A model generated the notes under the pieces. That model searched no databases. It saw only the letters and a program-made list of their open reading frames with translations, and was not told the DNA's origin. DNA of 39,690 nucleotides from a virus: the IMG/VR virus record IMGVR_UViG_3300036851_000114, positions 1 through 39,690 of that record, one strand, 5' to 3'. A program made the translations under genes and the position numbers. Shown in pieces: positions 1 through 6,491 of the stretch (the first letter of the stretch is position 1; each line of letters begins with the position of its first letter).

Positions 1-249
1 GGTTAGCTAAGAACGCAAGTTCAACAAGGTATCTTTCAAATACTGGAACTTCCAATAATCCCGCTTGGGCTCAGGTAAATGTTACTAATGGTATTACCGG
101 AGCAGTGCCTATTGCCAATGGTGGGACTGGTCAAACTACGGCAACAGCAGCCTTTAATGCACTAGATCCTTTAACTACCAAAGGGGATTTAGTTGCACAC
201 GACGGAACGAATAGCGTTCGTCAAGCCATCGGCACCAATACTCAAGTCT
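1..249. repeat. Left copy of 249-bp terminal direct repeat
   Basis: Bases 1-249 match 39442-39690 except at one site (T at 122, C at 39563). The difference is synonymous in the fibre gene (GGT/GGC, Gly). The reading frame is preserved across the join because 39441 is a multiple of 3. The simplest reading is an assembly overlap of a circular or circularly permuted genome of 39441 bp. A true short terminal repeat is less likely because it would cut through a coding gene. Confidence 0.95.
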
Positions 250-344
250 TAACAGCCGATTCAACAGAAACAAATGGGATGAAATGGGCAGCAGCTCCAG
301 CAGCTACCGTAAACGATATTTTAATGGTTCAAGTGTTTTCATAG
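1..344 (+). CDS. Tail fibre protein, C-terminal part (gene continues from 38706)
   Basis: This is the 3' end of the fibre gene that starts at 38706; joined across the circle it encodes 359 residues. The window opens inside the frame at base 3 (TTA GCT AAG). The segment carries the AVPIANGGTGQTTATAAFNAL motif, a hallmark of phage tail-fibre and tail-collar proteins that often lies near a trimerisation region. It ends with a short Ala-rich tail and a TAG stop at 342-344. The next gene starts 7 bases later, so it belongs to the same rightward late operon. A GTG at 105 is in frame but internal and is not a real start. Confidence 0.85.
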   Translation, partial: LAKNASSTRYLSNTGTSNNPAWAQVNVTNGITGAVPIANGGTGQTTATAAFNALDPLTTKGDLVAHDGTNSVRQAIGTNTQVLTADSTETNGMKWAAAPAATVNDILMVQVFS

Positions 345-351
345 GGAAATT

Positions 352-699
352 ATGGCAACTTATACAAAAGCAAAGTTTTCGGGTTCAACTAATGGTAAAG
401 GGGTACAGGTTGCGGCGACAGCAAGTACAGGAACAACAATCCATACCGCAGTTAGCGGAACAACCTCATGGGATGAGATCTGGATGTGGGCTATAAATCA
501 AGATACAGCAGACAGAACCTTAACGATTGAATATGGGGATGTTGGGGCAGCTAATGAGATCAAGGTTGTTGTTCCTCCAACATCGGGATTGATGCAGACA
601 CTCCCTGGTATTATTCTTAACAATGCTAAAATAGTAACGGCCTATGCTTCAGTAACCAACAAAATTACTCTTTTTGGGTATGTAAATCAGATAGTTTAG
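352..699 (+). CDS. Small beta-rich virion/fibre-associated protein, tandem paralogue A
   Basis: 115 residues, with a GGAAATT ribosome site before ATG 352. Its pattern is shared with the next two genes: a start MATYTKAKFSGSTNGKG, then TTSWDEIWMWAINQ, a Gly/Val-rich middle, PGIILNNAK, and an end in G(Y)VNQI. The composition (Thr, Ser, Gly, Val, almost no charge clusters) suggests a beta-sandwich. Its position directly after the tail fibre suggests a fibre tip, fibre-attached or baseplate-like protein. No family is recognised. The three genes arose by tandem duplication. Confidence 0.75.
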   Translation: MATYTKAKFSGSTNGKGVQVAATASTGTTIHTAVSGTTSWDEIWMWAINQDTADRTLTIEYGDVGAANEIKVVVPPTSGLMQTLPGIILNNAKIVTAYASVTNKITLFGYVNQIV

Positions 700-700
700 T

Positions 701-1051
701 ATGGCGGTTTTTACTAAAGATAAGTTTAGCGAGAGCGTTGATGGGAAGCCCATCTATGTTCAATATGACGGAGTTACCCACTTTGGATATTCTTCAATTC
801 ATTTTGGTCCGCCTAACACTACCGATTGGGATAGGGTGTACTTGTGGGTTTGTAACAATTCTTCTAGGGAAGTCCCTGTTACTGTCGGGTTTGGGAATTT
901 TAATAATGTGGTGGTCATATCACCGTATACGGGGCTTAGAAAGTTATTTGACGGTCAAATATTACGAAATAGTAAAGAGGTTTATCTTTGGGATACGAAT
1001 CAAACTAATGCGTTAGTAGTAGTGGGGTATGTTGAAAAAATAAGAGGATGA
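701..1051 (+). CDS. Small beta-rich virion/fibre-associated protein, tandem paralogue B
   Basis: 116 residues and the most diverged of three tandem paralogues. It keeps MAVFTKDKFSESVDGKP at the N-terminus, NTTDWDRVYLWVCNN in the middle, a GLRKLFDGQILRNSKEV segment and a final GYVEKIRG. It starts one base after the previous stop, and its own TGA overlaps the next ATG (ATGA), so translation is probably coupled. Two Trp residues in the DWDRVYLWV stretch line up with DEIWMW in copy A and DEIWVW in copy C. A structural role at the fibre is inferred from location only. Confidence 0.72.
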   Translation: MAVFTKDKFSESVDGKPIYVQYDGVTHFGYSSIHFGPPNTTDWDRVYLWVCNNSSREVPVTVGFGNFNNVVVISPYTGLRKLFDGQILRNSKEVYLWDTNQTNALVVVGYVEKIRG

Positions 1052-1413
1052 CTACATACGCAACTAATAAATTATCGGCTTCGACGGATGGAGATGGTAT
1101 TACTATTACCGCCTCTGCGACTCCAGGCACGTTAGTTCATACGGCAGTATCAGGAACAACTGATTATGATGAAATTTGGGTCTGGGGAATTCGTTCAAAT
1201 TTTTACCAGCTGGACGGACAACAAGATCGAGCATACTCAGAAGATGCTGTAATTGAATATGGGGGAAGTTCGGTAACAATAATTCCCTATATTCCGGTTT
1301 TGCCGGGTTCTCTTTTTCTTTTAGTTCCTGGGCTAATATTAAATAACGCTCAAGAACTTAGAATGTATAACGCAGGATCTGTCCTTGGGTATATTATTGA
1401 GATAAGAAACTAA
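1048..1413 (+). CDS. Small beta-rich virion/fibre-associated protein, tandem paralogue C
   Basis: 121 residues, third of the tandem set. It is closest to copy A: MTTYATNKLSASTDGDG, TLVHTAVSGTTDYDEIWVWGI and PGLILNNAQELRMYNAGSVLGYIIEI align clearly with it. A short insertion (about 15 residues, rich in Gln, Asp and Tyr) follows the WVWGI motif. The start overlaps the previous stop by 4 bases and the stop overlaps the next ATG by 1 base. Function is unknown; a surface-exposed virion component is likely from context. Confidence 0.75.
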   Translation: MTTYATNKLSASTDGDGITITASATPGTLVHTAVSGTTDYDEIWVWGIRSNFYQLDGQQDRAYSEDAVIEYGGSSVTIIPYIPVLPGSLFLLVPGLILNNAQELRMYNAGSVLGYIIEIRN

Positions 1414-1958
1414 TGTTTGATGATATCACAAGAAATAAACGACGACACTTTGGCCCTATAGATTCCGTTGCGTACAGAAAGTATTCAAATATTTGTTTGT
1501 TTAACATTGAGTCCTTAACTACAGCTTTTGCAGCAGCATCTTTAGATAATCTTCTTATCATAAGAGTTGGATCGGTTTTTCAAGCACCAAAGTCAGGAAC
1601 CATTACAGAACTTGGATATGGACTTGTTAGTGTTACCAGTCCTCCAACTTATGAGATTCGTCTTGAAACCGTAACAGCAGCAACAGCAGCTAGAAAATAT
1701 CCAATACCAAGCGGCACTCTCTGGGCTGCAAATACTAATATAACTTTTACGCCTTCTGGTTCTAATAAATTTGTTTGGAATACTATGACTGCTAGTGCTT
1801 CGGTTACCGTAGGAGATAAATTAGGAGTGTCGATTAAATATAGTAGTGGTACCTTTGGTGAATCTAACTATGCTGATTTTCGAGTAACCGGAGCAACACA
1901 TACAACATTATATCGCGGCTTGCCTTTTGGGCTTTATGCGGAGGGGGATATACTTTAA
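1413..1958 (+). CDS. Fibre-like duplicated protein, N-terminal half (probably split by frameshift)
   Basis: 181 residues, beginning MFDDITRNKRRHFGPIDS. Its body aligns with the N-terminal half of the 396-residue protein at 2538: both have an RxETVTAA segment, a PSGTLxAxN segment, a VxxGDxxxxxxxYSSGxxGxSNY segment and a GxPxxL segment near the break. The DNA shares the run TTGAAACCGTAACAGCAGC. The frame stops at TAA 1956-1958, just after a run of five G (1943-1947). Removing one G would join this frame to the downstream 1960-2538 frame and give a single product of about 374 residues, close to its 396-residue paralogue. It may be a real gene fission, a phase-variable frameshift or a homopolymer error. 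Confidence 0.75.
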   Translation: MFDDITRNKRRHFGPIDSVAYRKYSNICLFNIESLTTAFAAASLDNLLIIRVGSVFQAPKSGTITELGYGLVSVTSPPTYEIRLETVTAATAARKYPIPSGTLWAANTNITFTPSGSNKFVWNTMTASASVTVGDKLGVSIKYSSGTFGESNYADFRVTGATHTTLYRGLPFGLYAEGDIL

Positions 1959-1959
1959 G

Positions 1960-2538
1960 ATGGTGTTAGGCTCTCCGAATTGGTTTACAGTTGATAATGT
2001 TCCCATAACTGCTGCAAAGTACGACGACGGCGAGGTAATTTCGTATTATCAAACAAACGATGCGTTTTCTACTATCTCATTTAATAGTTCAAGTGAGCCA
2101 GATGAGCGAGGTGTTAAATGGACTCAGCCTTTTGGGGCCATAATTTATAGAGTTTTTTGTTACATTACATTTTCAAGTTTAACAAGTGACTGCGACATTG
2201 TTCTTTATGACGGAGATTCAACTACGGAGTCAGCATCTATTTCTCTTCAACCCGACTTTTGCACAACTGCTTCTTTAAGTGGAAGATTTCTTAAACATCC
2301 CTTTCCTAGGGTTAAATTACAAGAAGGAAGAACTTACCGATTAGTCTTTAAGCCCACAACAACAGAAAACATTACAATTAATAGTATGGTGTATTTAGAT
2401 CAAAATTCAAGGCAAAGTGCTTTTGGTATTGGGCATCTTACCTATAGAACTAACGCTGGTGCTTGGACGGATGTTTTAACAGAAGCGTCTCAAATTACGC
2501 CCATAATAGGCGAAGTTGGGACAGGTAGGATTTTTTAG
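1960..2538 (+). CDS. Fibre-like duplicated protein, C-terminal half (probably split by frameshift)
   Basis: 192 residues from ATG 1960; the frame is open back to 1927. It matches the C-terminal half of the 396-residue protein at 2538: NWFTVDNVPI against GWGLNSNQAPI, PFPRVKLQEGRTYRLVFKPTTTENITI against PFPETRLRAFERYLLAFKPTTTDTVTV, and a shared end ASQITPIIGE / STWSITPTFK. A GGAGGGGG stretch 12 bases upstream could serve as a weak ribosome site if the halves are made separately. The last base of its TAG stop is the first base of the next GTG start. Likely a receptor- or fibre-associated virion protein. Confidence 0.75.
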   Translation: MVLGSPNWFTVDNVPITAAKYDDGEVISYYQTNDAFSTISFNSSSEPDERGVKWTQPFGAIIYRVFCYITFSSLTSDCDIVLYDGDSTTESASISLQPDFCTTASLSGRFLKHPFPRVKLQEGRTYRLVFKPTTTENITINSMVYLDQNSRQSAFGIGHLTYRTNAGAWTDVLTEASQITPIIGEVGTGRIF

Positions 2539-3728
2539 TGAAAAACTGGAATATACCAGACAAACGACATAGGTCGGCTGGGCTGATTGATAATTCGGTT
2601 TTGCCTGTTAGGGATGTTTACTCCATGAATCTTTGCTGGCCGCATTATCGGTTCGTAGGAGAGACTACTATTAACATGGACAGTACTACAAAAAAAACAG
2701 CAGCAATTTATCGAGCTATGAGAACAGGAACTATAGATAGAATTTATTACGGTCAAAGGACCGGGGTATATTCAGGGCCTTCTATCACTTATAGTTTTAG
2801 AGTTGAAACCGTAACAGCAGCGGCTTCTACAAGCGGATTTCCAGCTCCTTCGGGGACATTGTTTGCAACTAATAGTTACAATAATGTAACCATTACGAGT
2901 GCAGGGAACAATCAATATGTATCGACTTCAAGTTTCGTTGGTCAATCGGTAAGCGTAAACCTTGGTGATTATTTTGCTATAGTAGTTCAATATAGCTCCG
3001 GCTCTCCGGGAGCAAGTAATTATTTAAAGCTTGGATTAGAAGGTCAGCCCGTAGATACCGGAGTTCATGGTTTCCCAATTAGCTTAATTGATACCGGGGG
3101 AGGATGGGGATTAAATAGTAACCAGGCCCCCATATTGGGATTTAGATATGTCGGGGGTTCTTTTGTTGCTGAAACTTGGGCGGAATGTCCTACAAGGGGA
3201 TTAACAACTGACGAAATCGCTTTATCTACAAGCGCAACTTATCGAGAAGCGGGGACTGCTTGGAATAATTTTTTTGATTGTGTTCTTAATGGCTTTCTTT
3301 TCGTTGCGAAATTTCAAGATGCCAGCACCGCCTTTGATGTTATTTTATATAAAGTTACTAGCCAAGATACCACCGTAGACTTTGAAGGAAGTGGGGCAAC
3401 AGTTGTTTCAGTAGCAAGCCAAAGTTTTAGTTCTGGCACAGCGTCTAGCGATTGGTCTAGCTATCAATATATGTGGCTTCCTTTTCCAGAAACGAGACTA
3501 CGAGCTTTTGAAAGATATCTTTTAGCGTTTAAGCCCACTACTACTGATACAGTTACAGTTGTTGGGTTTGAGCATGAAAGTTCTACATCAAATGCAAGAC
3601 GACGGTTTTATGGAGCTGGTTTTGCTATGAGGAAGACTAGTACTACTTGGTATGGAAACTGGCTTGCTAGTACATGGAGCATTACTCCTACTTTTAAACA
3701 AATAACTAATAGGAGGTTTTGGAGCTAA
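2538..3728 (+). CDS. Fibre-like protein, intact two-domain paralogue
   Basis: 396 residues, GTG start overlapping the previous TAG. It has two beta-rich halves joined near residue 200 by a Gly/Trp linker. The N half carries FRVETVTAAASTSGFPAPSG and a VNLGDYFAIVVQYSSG core. The C half carries a FLFVAKFQ core, the FPETRLRAFERYLLAFKPTTTDTVTV segment and a Trp-rich end. It is the unbroken version of the gene pair immediately upstream and so shows what that pair should look like. No enzymatic motif is seen. The location after the tail fibre suggests an adsorption or tail-tip component, which remains an inference. Confidence 0.78.
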   Translation: MKNWNIPDKRHRSAGLIDNSVLPVRDVYSMNLCWPHYRFVGETTINMDSTTKKTAAIYRAMRTGTIDRIYYGQRTGVYSGPSITYSFRVETVTAAASTSGFPAPSGTLFATNSYNNVTITSAGNNQYVSTSSFVGQSVSVNLGDYFAIVVQYSSGSPGASNYLKLGLEGQPVDTGVHGFPISLIDTGGGWGLNSNQAPILGFRYVGGSFVAETWAECPTRGLTTDEIALSTSATYREAGTAWNNFFDCVLNGFLFVAKFQDASTAFDVILYKVTSQDTTVDFEGSGATVVSVASQSFSSGTASSDWSSYQYMWLPFPETRLRAFERYLLAFKPTTTDTVTVVGFEHESSTSNARRRFYGAGFAMRKTSTTWYGNWLASTWSITPTFKQITNRRFWS

Positions 3729-4024
3729 TGGCAGATGGAATAAAAATAGAAAGAGTTAAAAATGAAGATCGCTCTGATACGGGTATGGTTCATATTACTT
3801 TTGAAAACGGCATAGGTATTGTATTTCCAAGCGGTGGGATCGCAGCGGGGATTCATAGTTCATTAGAAGATAGTATGTACAGACTCCGTGATTATCTACG
3901 TAGGATAGAAAAAAGGGACAACAAGAATCTACTTACTTGGGATGATGTGCTAAGGGATCCCGTTGTAATTGAAGAACTAAAAATAACTAAGTTTTTAGAA
4001 CCGCTTCCAATAAAAGGTCCGTGA
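3728..4024 (+). CDS. Hypothetical protein, 98 aa
   Basis: The ATG at 3728 shares its first base with the preceding TAA stop and follows AGGAGG at 3711-3716. The N half (DTGMVHITFENGIGIVFPSGGIAAG) looks like beta strands and is followed by a charged helix (LRDYLRRIEKRDNKN). The C-terminus ends in a Pro-rich tail, EPLPIKGP. It contains no Cys and no membrane segment. The 4-base overlap with the next GTG indicates translational coupling with the Cys-rich protein. Function not recognised. Confidence 0.65.
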   Translation: MADGIKIERVKNEDRSDTGMVHITFENGIGIVFPSGGIAAGIHSSLEDSMYRLRDYLRRIEKRDNKNLLTWDDVLRDPVVIEELKITKFLEPLPIKGP

Positions 4025-4323
4025 CGCATAAAGAATACTGTATGAATATCTGCCATGCTAAATGTTGTAGGGTTTGGCGAGAAGGTAAGGAGTTTGCAGT
4101 TTGTGAGCACCAAAACTCTGATTATAGCTGTGAGATTTACCACATACGATTTAGAGAAGGGGCAAGACCCGCAGAATATGTAAAGATGAATTTAACAAAT
4201 GGAGGGAAAGGAACTTCCTTGTGTAGTAACATAATAACTGTTTTTGGTGATAATAGTATGCATCAGTGGATGAAAGACCAATGCTGTTATGCTAATCCAT
4301 CTCTGCTTTTAGCCGTTGATTGA
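4021..4323 (+). CDS. Cys-cluster protein, possibly YkgJ-like metal-binding
   Basis: 100 residues from GTG 4021, overlapping the previous TGA. It contains CMNICHAKCCRVW, then FAVCEHQNSDYSCEIYHIRF, then a late C and a CC pair. The order C-x3-C-x3-CC, C, C resembles the Cys cluster of YkgJ-type proteins thought to bind zinc or iron-sulphur, but the match is by eye only. Eight or more Cys in 100 residues is unusual in a cytoplasmic phage protein and argues for bound metal. It lies between the fibre genes and the probable lysis genes. Confidence 0.6.
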   Translation: MTHKEYCMNICHAKCCRVWREGKEFAVCEHQNSDYSCEIYHIRFREGARPAEYVKMNLTNGGKGTSLCSNIITVFGDNSMHQWMKDQCCYANPSLLLAVD

Positions 4324-4361
4324 ACTTTTAAACACCCACGAGGAAGAGAACAAGGAGGCAG

Positions 4362-4409
4362 TTGAAAAATCCAAATGAACCTAAAAAAGGGGAGGGGGAT
4401 CCCCCTTGA
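4362..4409 (+). CDS. Possible 15-residue leader peptide upstream of the DUF5675 gene
   Basis: TTG at 4362 follows AAGGAGG (4352-4358) at a short spacing and opens a 15-codon frame ending in two prolines. Its TGA (4407-4409) overlaps the TTG start of the next gene (4406-4408). This would couple translation of the DUF5675 gene to the leader and would unwind the GGGGGATCCCCC hairpin that sits inside the leader. Without it, the best Shine-Dalgarno in this gap has no obvious purpose. The frame is very short, so it could be chance. Confidence 0.35.
   Translation: MKNPNEPKKGEGDPP
4394..4405 (+). promoter_or_regulatory. GGGGGATCCCCC palindrome masking the ribosome site of the next gene
   Basis: A perfect 12-base palindrome (14 with the flanking A-T pair) ends one base before the TTG start at 4406. 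Its left arm is the only purine-rich Shine-Dalgarno-like stretch available to that start. In RNA the two arms would pair and hide it, so translation probably needs a ribosome arriving from upstream. Confidence 0.5.
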
Positions 4410-4822
4410 AACTAAAGATACTAAGATTCGCTAAAGCTGATTCAGAGCATCCAATTTTTGGCCTTCTCTTCTTTGATTATCTCCCTATGTTTACTACCTT
4501 AGAACTTCCTTATTTAAACAACCAGCCTAATATAAGCGCTATTCCTTTAGGACATTATAAACTCTCCCTTCGTAGTGCTTTTTTATCTAAAACAGCTAAT
4601 ATTGGCAAGGCCTATGAAATTAGAGACGTTGCTAGTCGCTCTGATATACTTATTCATGTGGGTAACACTACTAAAGATTCTAATGGATGTGTGCTCTTGG
4701 GCATGTCTTACGGCCTTGTAGGAGATATATTCGGTATTACCGATTCTACGAAAGCATACAGGCGCTTCATGAAATTACTGGATGGTCAAGGAGAGCTGTA
4801 CCTTGATATTATCCAAGAGTGA
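4406..4822 (+). CDS. DUF5675 family protein
   Basis: 138 residues from a TTG start; a stop lies in frame at 4382 and no ATG or GTG is available before residue 28. Family features are the strand pattern MFTTLELPYL, the IPLGHYKLSLR segment (usual form IPxGxYxV), a conserved RSDILIHVGNTTKDSNGCVLLG block with His, Asn, Asp and Cys, and a C-terminal helix. DUF5675 proteins are common in phage tail-to-lysis regions. The HxGN...D..GC pattern recalls the active site of L,D-transpeptidase-like folds, but no activity is established. The stop overlaps the next GTG by 4 bases. Confidence 0.85.
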   Translation: MKLKILRFAKADSEHPIFGLLFFDYLPMFTTLELPYLNNQPNISAIPLGHYKLSLRSAFLSKTANIGKAYEIRDVASRSDILIHVGNTTKDSNGCVLLGMSYGLVGDIFGITDSTKAYRRFMKLLDGQGELYLDIIQE

Positions 4823-5037
4823 CCCTTAGAGAACAAATTCTAGACCTTAAAGAGTCTAGCGAAGCTGTTATTGAAAAACTCCATAAATTGGACTTACTAA
4901 TCAATACCCTTACCTCTCACTTAGAAAGCGAGATGGGTAACAATGTTAGAAGAGAGGCTGAGTTTTTTAAAGCTCTATCCCACATAGAAACCGATCTTTG
5001 CGGAGAAAATGGCCTAAAAAAAAACTTGATAACCTAG
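4819..5037 (+). CDS. Coiled-coil protein, zero-frame part of a probable holin/XhlA-like protein
   Basis: 72 residues from GTG 4819. The N-terminal 60 residues are strongly amphipathic helix (REQILDLKESSEAVIEKLHKLD), then an Asp/Glu-rich stretch. The frame reaches a run of nine A at 5016-5024 and stops 12 bases later. The -1 frame carries on with more coiled coil and a C-terminal membrane segment. The joined protein of about 112 residues has the layout of XhlA-type haemolysin/holin accessory proteins: soluble coiled coil first, one TM helix last. The zero-frame product alone has no membrane anchor. Confidence 0.7.
   Translation: MTLREQILDLKESSEAVIEKLHKLDLLINTLTSHLESEMGNNVRREAEFFKALSHIETDLCGENGLKKNLIT
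5019..5025 (+). promoter_or_regulatory. Candidate -1 frameshift slippery site A AAA AAC
   Basis: In the frame of the 4819 gene the codons read CTA AAA AAA AAC, which gives a canonical X XXY YYZ heptamer (A AAA AAC). Slipping back one base joins the coiled-coil frame to the 5025-5156 frame. A single missing A in the run would give the same joined product, so sequencing or assembly error is the alternative. Confidence 0.5.
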
Positions 5038-5156
5038 AAGACAAAGTCAACACCCTTGAACATATCGAGGAAAATCGTAAATGGCTTTTTCGGTCATTAG
5101 TAGCAGCAGTTATAACAATCTTAGGAACACTCTTAATAGGCGCGATTAAGAAATGA
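5025..5156 (+). CDS. Coiled coil plus TM segment, -1 frame continuation of the holin-like protein
   Basis: 43 codons in the -1 frame relative to 4819: LDNLEDKVNTLEHIEENRKW, then a hydrophobic helix FRSLVAAVITILGTLLIGAI, then KK and TGA. Its TGA (5154-5156) overlaps the next ATG (5153) as ATGA, the same coupling used by neighbouring genes, so this frame is translated. If made alone it would have to start at TTG 4998 (52 residues), which lacks a ribosome site. I therefore regard it as the C-terminus of the gene at 4819. Confidence 0.65.
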   Translation, partial: LDNLEDKVNTLEHIEENRKWLFRSLVAAVITILGTLLIGAIKK

Positions 5157-6214
5157 TTATAGGTTTTGACTATCTCGGGTTGAGTCACAAACTTTTCCCT
5201 ATTAAAAAAACAATCGAACTAACACCCGCCGGCTCTGCTATCGGCTTTTTTCATAATGTTTTTTCTAACTCTGTAATGCCTAACCTTAGAAAGCTTTTGG
5301 TTAGTGGAAAGTTCCCTGTCTATAGGTGTCAGATGTATTGGGATCCATCTCATAAAATAGCTCCTCTATCTCACACTAAGAAAGTTGCTCCTCTATATGA
5401 AAAGCTAGCTTTGGAGTTTCCAAATACACAACTACTTCTCAGTTTTTCTTGTGAGCACAATTCTCAAAACTTAGATGAAATTAAAAAACATGTTGAAGTA
5501 ATTCACAACCTAGCTCCGTCTTGTATCCCCGTTAATACTATATGGCAGGGCAAGGTTTTGCCTGGAATTATTAATGAAAAGCACGGTGGTAAAGATTTAA
5601 AGGTTAGTGCTAATTGGATAGCCTCACTAGATGGGATTTCGGCTTACGATACTGATATCTCAGCTTGGCTAGAACATAACAAGAATGCTGAAATCTGCTT
5701 TCTCTGGGGCTTGCGGTACAACCTAGCTCAAAACAAAAAACCAGAAGACCCCTTTATTCCTCCAATGAAGCGTACAGCTAAGCCATCTCTTGAATACCTA
5801 AAAGCAATGGTTAGGTTATCTCTCCCCGAGGGGTCTCCCCCTGTTCCTATTTTTAGCGGCAATATTCGACCAATTAAAAACCCATGTCTTTGGAAATCTT
5901 TTGGGGAGGATTCTCAAGGCTCCGACTCTCCTCGCGAGAATCGGCCATTATTTATCTGTCCAGTTAAGCAAGATTCTATTGAGATAGTTTGTTTTAATGG
6001 AGTTAAAATAGGAAGACTTGCCTATGGTGGTAGTTATACAGGAGGTCTTCATAGGTATTACTCTGGTATTCCTGGCGGCATTGGGCTTTATGGTTACCAA
6101 ATCGGAAATAAAGCAAAGTCAAAAAGCGGTTCGGAATGGATATGGCTAAAGACTAAAAGTGGTTATTACGGTAGCGTCAATCCAAGCTTCAGGAAGGGTT
6201 ATTTTAAGCTGTGA
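5153..6214 (+). CDS. Possible TIM-barrel hydrolase with C-terminal beta domain, lysis region
   Basis: 353 residues. Residues 1-250 alternate short hydrophobic strands and helices (VYRCQMYWDP, TQLLLSFSCEHN, CIPVNTIWQG, LKVSANWIASLDGIS, EICFLWGLRYN), the rhythm of a TIM-barrel glycosidase. Acidic residues at strand ends (CEHN, SLDG, YDTD) could be catalytic. From about 260 a separate Gly/Tyr-rich beta domain (RPLFICPVKQDSIEIVCFNGVKIGRLAYGG) could bind a polymer. It has no signal peptide. Sitting between holin-like genes, it is the best endolysin candidate here, but no known endolysin family is recognised. Confidence 0.6.
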   Translation: MIIGFDYLGLSHKLFPIKKTIELTPAGSAIGFFHNVFSNSVMPNLRKLLVSGKFPVYRCQMYWDPSHKIAPLSHTKKVAPLYEKLALEFPNTQLLLSFSCEHNSQNLDEIKKHVEVIHNLAPSCIPVNTIWQGKVLPGIINEKHGGKDLKVSANWIASLDGISAYDTDISAWLEHNKNAEICFLWGLRYNLAQNKKPEDPFIPPMKRTAKPSLEYLKAMVRLSLPEGSPPVPIFSGNIRPIKNPCLWKSFGEDSQGSDSPRENRPLFICPVKQDSIEIVCFNGVKIGRLAYGGSYTGGLHRYYSGIPGGIGLYGYQIGNKAKSKSGSEWIWLKTKSGYYGSVNPSFRKGYFKL

Positions 6215-6460
6215 GTGAAAAAGAAAAAAACCAGAGATGAAAAGCTTCGTGATTTAGTCGAACATGCTGTTGAAATAATTCAAACACGCCTTGATGCCGC
6301 CTTTTATGTCTTCCTCTGGGGTATGTCTATTAAAAACGATAGGGCTATAGATAAGTTAGAGTTTATAGAAGCCTTTCTTTATGAGCTAGACCTTGCCACT
6401 AGGCTACTTAAGAAAGCACAAGGAAGGTTGAAACGACTATCGAAAATAACCACTATTTGA
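6215..6460 (+). CDS. Hypothetical helical protein, 81 aa
   Basis: GTG start directly after the previous TGA. The N-terminus is very basic (KKKKTRDEKLRD), followed by helices (LVEHAVEIIQTRLDAAFYVFLWGM and FIEAFLYELDLATRLLKKAQGRLKRL). The AFYVFLWGM stretch is too short and polar-flanked to be a clear membrane segment. Context is the lysis region, where small basic helical proteins are often i-spanins or holin regulators, but this one lacks an N-terminal TM anchor. Function unknown. Confidence 0.6.
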   Translation: MKKKKTRDEKLRDLVEHAVEIIQTRLDAAFYVFLWGMSIKNDRAIDKLEFIEAFLYELDLATRLLKKAQGRLKRLSKITTI

Positions 6461-6491
6461 GCGTGTTCTTTGTAGGTATACTACTACTTGA

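Noticed and set aside
105-344. Separate 79-residue gene starting at GTG 105
   Set aside because: It is the in-frame end of the fibre gene that begins at 38706 across the circular join.
2535-2756. 73-codon leftward frame with several Cys and Ser
   Set aside because: It is antisense to the intact fibre-like gene and has no ribosome site or neighbour on that strand.
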